Shown here in pieces: positions 27,006-32,296 of a stretch of 32,296 bases of DNA. Source of the stretch: PALSA-505 sp036496025 (lineage in GTDB: Bacteria > Actinomycetota > Actinomycetes > Streptosporangiales > Streptosporangiaceae); contig DASXLW010000072.1 in assembly GCA_036496025.1 (NCBI GenBank), positions 1-32,296 of the forward strand, read 5' to 3'. Each line of letters begins with the position of its first letter. The first letter of the stretch is position 1. The translations under genes and the position numbers were made by a program. The notes beneath the pieces were generated by a model, which was given only the letters and a program-made list of their open reading frames with translations, was not told the origin of the DNA and did not search any database.

Positions 27006-28460
27006 TCATGAGGCAATGGACATCTCTTCGCGGGCGATACGGCGGTGCTCGCGCGCTCGGGCGGCGGCAGACAGAGCCAGGAGGGCATCGCCGGTAGTGC
27101 GCCAGCCACGCCCGGCCCATTCCAGGTCGGTGACGGTGACGATGGCCTGGTCCCGGTAACGCTGGGCATGCGGGTGCTGGCGGCGGTGCCAGTCCCGGCG
27201 GGCAGCGCGCAAGGCACGCATGGTGGTGGAGTAGCGGCGGCTCTTGGTCGCGAAGTGACCGCGGTAGCCGAGCATGTGCGCCCACCGGCGCAGCGCCTTG
27301 AAGTCCTCATGCGGGTCGGCTCCGATCCGGAGGCAGGCACGGATCAGCCGTCCCTCATGCGTGCGGGAGTCGGCGTAGGCCGAGGCGTTCTCAAGCGTGA
27401 TCCGCCCAGGCGGGAGCCCGACCGATTCGGTGGACTTGGTGGCGTACTTGGCCAGGTAGGAGGCGACCGTCACGTCGGTGATCTCCCCCGGGCCGGTCAG
27501 CTGGACGACGAGCGGGTCGATCTGGACGCCCCACGTGATGTCCCAGCCGTTCGGCTTCATCGGGTGGGACACGGTGGCGAACCAGGCGTTGCTGGCGACC
27601 TGGCCGATGATGTCGGCAAGCAGCTCGGCAGTGAAGGCTGGATGCGGCGCCACGGTTCGCTCGGGATGGACCGGGTCGACGCCGTCGAGGCGGAAGATGG
27701 CATGGAAGTGGATCAGCCCGCGGCGTTGGAATTCAGCGACCTTGGCGTAGGACAGCCTGACCCGGACGCCATAAGCCCTGGCTTCCTTGGCCAGGCGGCG
27801 ACGCAGCGCGATGATGGTGCGCCGCCACAGCTCGGGCGCGTGCGCGTTCCACACCACGGCTGCGTTGTAGTCATAGCAGTCCGGGCACAACGGCTGGCCC
27901 AGGCAGGCATCGTCTTCCTTATGCCGCTGCCCGCAGGACAAGCGGCGTCCATGCGGGCAGTAACTGGCTCGGCGGCGCGGCCTGCACCGGGTGACACCAC
28001 CACCCGGTAGCTCGACGCGAGTATGGACCGCGCCGAAGGAAGGGGCGGTGAAGGTGGCGAAAACGCACGGGTGAACCGACACCGACTCCGGCATCCCCTT
28101 GCCACCAGCAAGCCCGGCGCGGATCAACTGGTAAATATCGGCCCGGTAGGTCTGCGCGCACGGCGGGCAGATCGAGGCGCGGCGATCCCCGCACGGCAGG
28201 TAGATCACTTTGTCCGGGGTGTCCTCGGTGTCGAGGGTGTGGACGACCTCGCCGCTGGCCGGATCGAGGTCACGGATGGTTCCCCGCAGCCGGATAGGGC
28301 GAACGCAGCCACCAGCGGCCACGGCAACAGACAGCCACTGCGGATAGTCTTCGCGGCCCGCGCGCTCGAACAACTCGGCATAGAGCTCCCCACTGTTGAC
28401 CTTCGCCGTGGTGCGACTGTCGATCAGGAATGGCGCGAGGCTCATTGCCGGGGCGCTCAT
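27006..28460 (-). CDS. RepSA-like rolling-circle replication initiator
   Basis: 484 residues from the ATG at 28460 (GGGAG about 10 bases upstream); an earlier GTG at 28505 lacks a ribosome site. Cysteine clusters (around 90-101 and 168-195) precede the HUH metal motif IHFHAIF (His251, His253) and a candidate nucleophile in VASYLAKYATK (Tyr335 or Tyr339). This layout matches the replication initiator of pSAM2-type elements, which nick the plus origin and start rolling-circle replication of the excised circle. It leads the rep-xis-int operon; the spacing to xis is 21 bp. The rep gene shows no truncation. Confidence 0.88.
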   Translation of the reverse strand: MSAPAMSLAPFLIDSRTTAKVNSGELYAELFERAGREDYPQWLSVAVAAGGCVRPIRLRGTIRDLDPASGEVVHTLDTEDTPDKVIYLPCGDRRASICPPCAQTYRADIYQLIRAGLAGGKGMPESVSVHPCVFATFTAPSFGAVHTRVELPGGGVTRCRPRRRASYCPHGRRLSCGQRHKEDDACLGQPLCPDCYDYNAAVVWNAHAPELWRRTIIALRRRLAKEARAYGVRVRLSYAKVAEFQRRGLIHFHAIFRLDGVDPVHPERTVAPHPAFTAELLADIIGQVASNAWFATVSHPMKPNGWDITWGVQIDPLVVQLTGPGEITDVTVASYLAKYATKSTESVGLPPGRITLENASAYADSRTHEGRLIRACLRIGADPHEDFKALRRWAHMLGYRGHFATKSRRYSTTMRALRAARRDWHRRQHPHAQRYRDQAIVTVTDLEWAGRGWRTTGDALLALSAAARAREHRRIAREEMSIAS

Positions 28461-29000
28461 GACGACCAGCTCCCGGTGACCTTGCTCTTGGCTAGAGCAG
28501 GACACGGGCGCACTAGCCGTACGAGCTGGCTGGCCTCCGAACCGCGGTGGTTCAAGGGTTCCCCTCGTTCGTTAGTGGATCGGATCGTGTTGAGCTGCCG
28601 GGCGCTGGCCGCGGTCTGGGCTTACGAGATGCCGTGGCCAGGCAGCGATGAAGCGGTGGACAGCGACGCGTGATTTCGCCGCGAGATTCCCGGCCAGAAG
28701 GAGTAAGGCGGATTCGCGGCCGCGCTGCCGTAGGCGTTGTCTGCGAGCAGCAGCTGCTGCTTGATCAGGCAGCTCAGGAGATGTGTCAGAGGCTCTATCC
28801 GCGCGAGCGGGGCCGGGCTGACGAGCTGAAACCCATGAATGAGAGCCAGGTGCCTAATTCCGCGCCGAGGCGGGACCTTCGTTGCAGCCGGTGCCCTGGA
28901 CGATTTCGCCCGACACCTTCGGCAGCGCTCCTACGGCTCTGCATCCCACTGTGCGGCCAACAAGCCCCGAACGCAAACAGGGCACCACCACGCACGGAGT
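28461..29000. other. Gene-poor region upstream of rep
   Basis: This stretch should hold the rep promoter and possibly the origin. A perfect palindrome GCAGCAGCTGCTGC lies at 28747-28760. A plus frame from a GTG at 28670 to 29059 (129 codons) has moderately high third-position GC in its first half (CEQQLLLDQAAQEMCQRLYPRERG), but no ribosome site and no recognisable fold. I do not call it as a gene. No other feature is supported. Confidence 0.4.
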
Positions 29001-29060
29001 GTCCATTAGCGTCCGTAGAAGACCGCTGGAGTCCGTTGTCGTCCGTTGTAGTCGGCTAGT
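29001..29060 (+). repeat. Six phased 10-bp repeats (GTCCGTTGnn type)
   Basis: Successive ten-base units read GTCCATTAGC, GTCCGTAGAA, GACCGCTGGA, GTCCGTTGTC, GTCCGTTGTA, GTCGGCTAGT, so GnCnG/C recurs at almost exactly one helical turn. It lies between rep and the toxin-antitoxin pair, in non-coding DNA. Such phased short repeats are typical of protein-binding arrays: iterons, integrase arm sites or a regulator site. The function is not known. Confidence 0.5.
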
Positions 29061-29201
29061 CCGGGACAGAATGTGACGCAAATCACACCGTCGGCAGCGC
29101 CCAGCGGCGGCGGGGCGCCATCGGCGGCTTCATCGCGACTCTTGCGAAGGAGATCCGCTCCTGCCGATGCCGTCGCCCGCTGTACCGGCAGGGACGATGG
29201 C

Positions 29202-29621
29202 TCAAGGCACAATCGCGAAGGCGGTGACATGGCGCGGGCGCACATTGGCGAAGTCCCGCCGGTTCACGGTGGCGACGGTCGCCACGGACAGGCGCTCGCA
29301 GACCGCGATCACCGAGGCATCCGTGCCGCCCAGCCGGCGATCGGCATAGCGCCGCACCAGCTCGGCCATGCGACGCAGATCGACGTCAACAAGCTCGGCG
29401 AGCTGGAAGCGGTGGGCGGGTCCCATACCAACGCTGTCGAGGAACGCGGCTTCGGCGGCCGCGCCAAGAAACCTATCAATCAGGTAGCAGGCCTCGGCGA
29501 GCACCGTAGGCAGCACAATGAGCCGGTCATCGCACTCAGCAAGCCAATCCCGGCACCGAACGTGATGGGCATCGCGGCGATCCGCCAGCGCAACCAGCAC
29601 GTTCGTATCGACAACGATCAC
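29202..29621 (-). CDS. vapC: VapC-like PIN-domain toxin (ribonuclease)
   Basis: 139 residues, the usual VapC size. PIN acidic residues can be placed: Asp5 in VVDTNVL, Glu43 in LAEACYL, Asp101 in GGTDASVIA and Asp123 in NRRDF. The protein is expected to cleave RNA (often tRNA or rRNA) with Mg2+ when freed from its antitoxin. The GTG start follows the antitoxin gene by 12 bases. Inside or next to an integrative element it could stabilise the DNA by post-segregational killing. Confidence 0.88.
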   Translation of the reverse strand: MIVVDTNVLVALADRRDAHHVRCRDWLAECDDRLIVLPTVLAEACYLIDRFLGAAAEAAFLDSVGMGPAHRFQLAELVDVDLRRMAELVRRYADRRLGGTDASVIAVCERLSVATVATVNRRDFANVRPRHVTAFAIVP

Positions 29622-29633
29622 AAACCCAGGACG

Positions 29634-29846
29634 TTACCGGCCGAACCCCTCCGCCAGCAGCTCATCGACGCGTTCGGAGAGATCAGACCGCCCGCTGTCC
29701 CCTATGCCGATAAACGCGGGCAGCCTCGGGGCCTCCTGGTTGCCAGGAGCGTCCTGGAGAAGTGGCCCGAGCAGTTCCAGCACACGCGACGCCTGCTCCT
29801 CGCCAAGATCGGCGACGAGCTCCTGCAGCTGCTCCTTCGCGGTCAT
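29634..29846 (-). CDS. vapB: VapB-type antitoxin
   Basis: 70 residues, acidic, immediately upstream of the PIN toxin. An N-terminal helix (AKEQLQELVADLGEEQASRVLELLGPLL) precedes a flexible linker and a C-terminal segment (RSDLSERVDELLAEGFGR) of the kind that wraps around VapC. A classical ribbon-helix-helix or AbrB motif is not obvious, so the DNA-binding class is unclear. The assignment rests mainly on position and size. Confidence 0.75.
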   Translation of the reverse strand: MTAKEQLQELVADLGEEQASRVLELLGPLLQDAPGNQEAPRLPAFIGIGDSGRSDLSERVDELLAEGFGR

Positions 29847-30070
29847 CTGTCCAGTGTAAGCACGATGATCAGCCTGCCAGCGACGAACCCCGACGGGCGC
29901 GCAGATCGCGTGGGGGCCAAGACACCGGGCATGCCACCGGGCACTGCCCTGCGCTCGGTGAGAACTATCTTTACTCTTCGATTAAAGGCGCCGCGCGCCC
30001 GATAGCGCGACCTCTCCGTGCGAGAGCGCAACCCGGCAAGGCAACCCATGACGCGCGGGTCGCCTGAGGG

Positions 30071-30089
30071 GCGGGCGCGACGCGCCCGC
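30071..30089. repeat. Perfect GC hairpin upstream of vapBC
   Basis: GCGGGCGCG (30071-30079) and CGCGCCCGC (30081-30089) flank one base, followed by AGAAAA. It lies in the 382-bp gap 29847-30228, which otherwise shows only an AT-rich patch (about 29966-29986) that may hold the vapBC promoter. No gene is supported in this gap. Confidence 0.45.
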
Positions 30090-30228
30090 AGAAAACCGCC
30101 GCATGGTGCGGCCACTCCGCCTTAGCACCTGCGGCGCACGGCGGGCGGCCTCCCGGCGGCAGCCCCGGCTACCGGCCCACGCCAGCTCTCGCCGCCACGT
30201 TCCCGCCAGGCTGGCCGCCGCGAGAAGG

Positions 30229-30370
30229 GGCCGACCTCCCGAGCGCCACGATCCTAAAGCCTGGCAAGATCACCAGCGAGGGCGCTGCGCGTCACCCGTG
30301 ATGACCTCCGGTCACCCTCGCCACTGATCTTGCCAGGCCAAATCTTGGCGCCTATCTCGGGAGGTCGGCC
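30229..30370. repeat. 142-bp imperfect inverted repeat (foldback element)
   Basis: Outer arms GGCCGACCTCCCGAG (30229-30243) and CTCGGGAGGTCGGCC (30356-30370) are perfect complements. Further in, GCCTGGCAAGATCA (30259-30272) matches TGATCTTGCCAGGC (30325-30338) exactly, and GCGAGGG (30276-30282) matches CCCTCGC (30315-30321). Short unpaired bulges separate the blocks. The centre (30283-30314) is a loop. No coding frame fits. It could be a MITE-like relic, a structured RNA, or a single-strand origin of the rolling-circle element. I see no clear target-site duplication. Confidence 0.7.
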
Positions 30371-30401
30371 AGGTCTGGATCACGACCGGGAGGCCGGGAC
30401 A

Positions 30402-30557
30402 TCATTGCCGGGCCAGCATGGCGGCGGTCTGGCGTGCCAGGCCCGCGTGCGGCTTGCCGCTGACGTCGATGGCGACCCGGTTGATGGTGCCGCTGGCCAG
30501 CCGCCAAGGCGGCTGGCCAGGGTAGTCGTCGGTGACGGGCTTGTTGGCAGGGGCATC
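30402..30557 (-). pseudogene. C-terminal relic of a probable arylsulfatase
   Basis: A short minus-strand frame ending in TGA at 30402-30404 encodes 51 residues including TDDYPGQPPWRLASGTINRV and AIDVSGKPHAGLARQTAAML. The order of an aromatic strand, GTI-x-RV-x-IDVSG and a final helix resembles the C-terminal end of actinobacterial arylsulfatases. The frame is closed upstream by a stop at 30585-30587, and the catalytic part of a sulfatase is absent. It lies between the foldback repeat and the M23 peptidase gene, so it is probably a remnant cut off by rearrangement. Assignment is by remembered family resemblance only. Confidence 0.45.
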
Positions 30558-30567
30558 GGCGCGGTGC

Positions 30568-31830
30568 TCAGCGCCCGAAGTTGCTCACCGTGTCGATCAG
30601 CGGCTCGGCCTGCCTTACCCGGCGCGGCTTGCCGATGATCTTGACGGTTCCGGGCTTCGGCCCGGGGGCGGCCATCCCCTGCACGATAAAGGACCCGAAC
30701 GAAAACGGGAGGCTGTTGGACCAGAAGTCGGCCCGGTCGACGATCCCGAAGTGCAGATGCGGTTCGCTGGTGTTGCCGCTGTTGCCGAGCAGGCCGATCA
30801 CTGCTCCGGCCCGCAGCCGCTGCCCGGCCCTGACCCGGACCGAGCCGGTTTGCATGTGCGCGTAGGTGGCGTACACGCCGCGGGCGATTCGCTCGATCAC
30901 GCTGTTGCCCGAAAAGTCGCCCGGCCCGTGCAGGGTGTGGTTTTCGGCGGTGGAGGTGTGGGGCGGGACCTGCGGCCGGTTGTTGATGGCCGAGACGACC
31001 ACGCCGCCGGCGACGGCGTGGATCGGCGCCCCGTAGCAGGAGTAGTCGGCCAGCTTGCTCCCGTCGCCGGTGAAGACTCGGCCGTGCACCTCTCGACCCC
31101 AGTCAATCACGAAAATCTCCGGCGTCCGGTAGGACCCGTTGCTGGGCAGCAGCAGCGTCTCGTGCTCTGACGTGGGATCGCCGCAGCAGCCGTTGGCGTT
31201 GATCCAGCCCGGTCCCCGCAGCGGGGAGGCGATCCGGATCGGCGCCCGCCGGCTGACCTGGATCGCCGGGGCGCGCACCACCGTGGTCGCGATCGCCGTC
31301 CTGACCGGTGCGCTGGCGGGCAGCCGGTAGCGGATCACGTGGGTCAGCCGCCGGGGCCAGGTGCGGCCGGACGACCGCGGCAGGGTGACGTCGATCAGCG
31401 TCTTGACCGTCGACGAGACCGGGATGGTCGCGGTCGGGGTGGTACCGAACAGGGTGTGCGCCGCCAGCGCCCGGCCGCGCAGCGTCAGCAGCGTCCTGCC
31501 CGCGCCGCGGACCTGGATGGACTGCAGCGTCACCGGCGCGGTGAAGGCGTTCGTCGCCAGCAGGTCATAGACGATGTGCACACGCCCGTCACTGCCGTAC
31601 ACCGCCCGCGCCGGCGTCGCCAGCTGCACTGCCAGCGCCGTGGTCCGGATGCCGCCCACCGCCCCGGCCGGCGCCGCCGGCCGCGCCGGCTGCCCGGCCC
31701 GCGCCGTGGTCTGAGCGGCGCCGGCGGTCAGCGCCCAGGACAGGCACACCCCCACCGCCAGTGTCGGTGCCATGGCACGCCACCAGAACCGGCGAATTGG
31801 CCTGGTTGGCCTGCGGAGAAGCTTCCTCAT
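30568..31830 (-). CDS. Secreted M23-family peptidase (LytM-like)
   Basis: 420 residues from the ATG at 31830, preceded by AAGGAG; an earlier in-frame ATG 15 codons upstream is less likely. An N-terminal Arg-rich segment and hydrophobic core ending in TAGAAQ form a signal peptide. About 150 residues of beta-rich Ig-like region follow, then the M23 domain. Candidate zinc ligands are His223 (SEHET), Asp243 (VIDWG) and His360 in GNTSEPHLHFG, with His325 (YAHM) and His358 as the catalytic histidines. Such proteins cut peptidoglycan cross-bridges, or act as non-catalytic activators. A CC pair (NGCCGDP) and Cys265 may form a disulfide. Confidence 0.88.
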   Translation of the reverse strand: MRKLLRRPTRPIRRFWWRAMAPTLAVGVCLSWALTAGAAQTTARAGQPARPAAPAGAVGGIRTTALAVQLATPARAVYGSDGRVHIVYDLLATNAFTAPVTLQSIQVRGAGRTLLTLRGRALAAHTLFGTTPTATIPVSSTVKTLIDVTLPRSSGRTWPRRLTHVIRYRLPASAPVRTAIATTVVRAPAIQVSRRAPIRIASPLRGPGWINANGCCGDPTSEHETLLLPSNGSYRTPEIFVIDWGREVHGRVFTGDGSKLADYSCYGAPIHAVAGGVVVSAINNRPQVPPHTSTAENHTLHGPGDFSGNSVIERIARGVYATYAHMQTGSVRVRAGQRLRAGAVIGLLGNSGNTSEPHLHFGIVDRADFWSNSLPFSFGSFIVQGMAAPGPKPGTVKIIGKPRRVRQAEPLIDTVSNFGR

Positions 31831-32087
31831 TTGTCCCGCTCCTTTCCTGTTATTCTTTTCGACGTTGCGCCACAATTAAGTGATTCCTGCGTCGGCCAGA
31901 CTGTGCGGCCGCCAAGTGACAGCGGGATAATGTGGTCCGCCGAAGGACAGAGCGCACAGGGCGCACCCGGTGCGGCGCCGCGTTCATCGGCATCCCGCCC
32001 GAGCACAGACTGTGCGTGCAGTGCTTCGCCGACCTGCAACTGCTCGCCCGGCCGGCGCCGTGACCATCGCGAACAGAGCGGCTGCAA
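31827..32087 (-). CDS. Possible HNH-like small protein or relic, coupled to the M23 gene
   Basis: This minus-strand frame ends TGA inside ATGA at the M23 start. It contains CALCPSADHIIPLSLGG, a close match to the first half of an HNH nuclease motif (CxxC followed by DHxxPLSxGG), then TVWPTQESLNCGATSKR with one further Cys. The second CxxC and the usual length are missing. Third-position GC is low in this stretch, unlike a native gene. Either it is a decayed HNH gene with a frameshift near 32060, or the motif is fortuitous. Confidence 0.2.
   Translation of the reverse strand: MQPLCSRWSRRRPGEQLQVGEALHAQSVLGRDADERGAAPGAPCALCPSADHIIPLSLGGRTVWPTQESLNCGATSKRITGKERDK
31932..32063 (+). CDS. Possible 43-residue Cys-rich protein
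   Basis: From GTG 31932 to TGA 32061-32063, the plus frame has codon GC of roughly 72, 60 and 88 per cent at positions 1, 2 and 3, the pattern of real genes here. The product includes RCGAAFIGIPPEHRLCVQC, which could be a tiny zinc ribbon. No ribosome site is clear. It overlaps the competing minus-strand frames, so at most one is real. Confidence 0.25.
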   Translation: MVRRRTERTGRTRCGAAFIGIPPEHRLCVQCFADLQLLARPAP

Positions 32088-32115
32088 TGGCTAGGCCAGC
32101 GAACACACGTCTCAT
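31984..32115 (-). CDS. Possible 43-residue secreted peptide or frameshifted N-terminus
   Basis: ATG at 32115 with an excellent GGAGG (32123-32127, seven bases away) opens a signal peptide: MRRVFAGLAIAAALFAMV, then TAPAGRA. It ends at TGA 31984 after 43 residues. A single frameshift around codon 22 would join it to the HNH-like frame that ends at the M23 start. It may therefore be the N-terminus of a broken secreted protein. Confidence 0.3.
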   Translation of the reverse strand: MRRVFAGLAIAAALFAMVTAPAGRAVAGRRSTARTVCARAGCR

Positions 32116-32155
32116 CCGTAATCCTCCGGCGACGCCAACGGCAGCGCGGGCCGCT

Positions 32156-32181
32156 CCGATCAGCCGTCGTCGGCTGATCGG
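32156..32181. repeat. 11-bp hairpin with a further repeat copy
   Basis: CCGATCAGCCG (32156-32166) pairs perfectly with CGGCTGATCGG (32171-32181) across a TCGT loop. CGGCTGATCGG recurs at 32237-32247, and a partial copy (CGGCTGA) at 32255-32261. It may be a terminator or a binding-site cluster for the small upstream frame. Confidence 0.55.
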
Positions 32182-32270
32182 CCCGTACTTGGTGGCGCAT
32201 CAAGACCGTGACCGGCATCGCCCGCCGGAAGGCGGCCGGCTGATCGGCGCGTGTCGGCTGAGTTGACCAT
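32160..32270 (-). CDS. Possible 36-residue leader peptide
   Basis: ATG at 32270 is preceded by AAGGAGA (32278-32284) with seven bases of spacing, which is unusually good. The frame ends at 32160 within the hairpin. Third-position GC is only about 60 per cent and no motif is recognised. It could be a leader peptide or a chance frame. Confidence 0.2.
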   Translation of the reverse strand: MVNSADTRRSAGRLPAGDAGHGLDAPPSTGRSADDG

Positions 32271-32296
32271 GATGGCCTCTCCTTATTGCTCGAAGT

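Noticed and set aside
28549..28564. T-arm-like GGTTCAAGGGTTCCCC as a second att copy
   Set aside because: Only the GGTTCAA core matches; the rest of the tRNA-Pro 3' end is not repeated, and no cloverleaf can be drawn.
29843..30115. Minus-strand 90-codon frame upstream of the antitoxin
   Set aside because: Ends just past the antitoxin start, contains the hairpin at 30071-30089, and has no domain or convincing ribosome site.

Overview
The window is very GC-rich with strong third-position GC bias, overlapping start and stop codons, GTG starts, a GlnR-type upstream region, a LacI-type sugar operon and a pSAM2-type rep-xis-int module. All of this points to the chromosome of a filamentous actinomycete; the species cannot be fixed from the sequence alone.

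Layout. 1-312 is the 3' end of an unrecognised gene. 611-2035 (minus) is an ammonium transporter with a convincing GlnR-like box array upstream (2160-2238). 2271-11207 is a carbohydrate locus: a GH1 beta-glucosidase (minus) diverges from a LacI-family regulator that leads an Opp/Dpp-type ABC importer (two permeases, two ATPases, one lipoprotein receptor). Three LacI-type operators sit in the divergent promoter, and the operon ends at a strong hairpin (11225-11255). The likely function is uptake of short beta-glucosides and intracellular hydrolysis to glucose.

11327-18305 (minus) is a catabolic operon of six genes: an ACAD11-like acyl-CoA dehydrogenase, a FabG-like reductase, an adjacent pair of acyl-CoA dehydrogenases of which only one keeps the catalytic Glu, a second short-chain dehydrogenase, and a CrtI/PYROXD2-like FAD oxidoreductase. 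A phosphotriesterase-like (lactonase-type) metal hydrolase is divergent from it across a small operator-like palindrome. The set suggests breakdown of an unusual acyl, lactone or terpenoid substrate. 19388-21952 (minus) is a three-gene ABC-2 exporter.

22030-25235 carries cell-surface functions: a GtrA-like membrane protein, a stand-alone GT51 glycosyltransferase whose 3' end overlaps gtrA antiparallel, and a GH20 beta-N-acetylhexosaminidase.

25375-25448 is tRNA-Pro(GGG). Abutting it is an integrated element of the AICE (pSAM2) type: int, xis and a RepSA-like rolling-circle initiator, all on minus. Beyond rep the DNA is gene-poor: a 10-bp phased repeat array (29001-29060), a VapBC toxin-antitoxin pair, a 142-bp imperfect inverted repeat (30229-30370), the C-terminal relic of a probable arylsulfatase, a secreted M23 peptidase, and a terminal stretch with competing tiny reading frames. 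The transfer genes and distal att site of the element are not visible, so it is either truncated or continues past the window.
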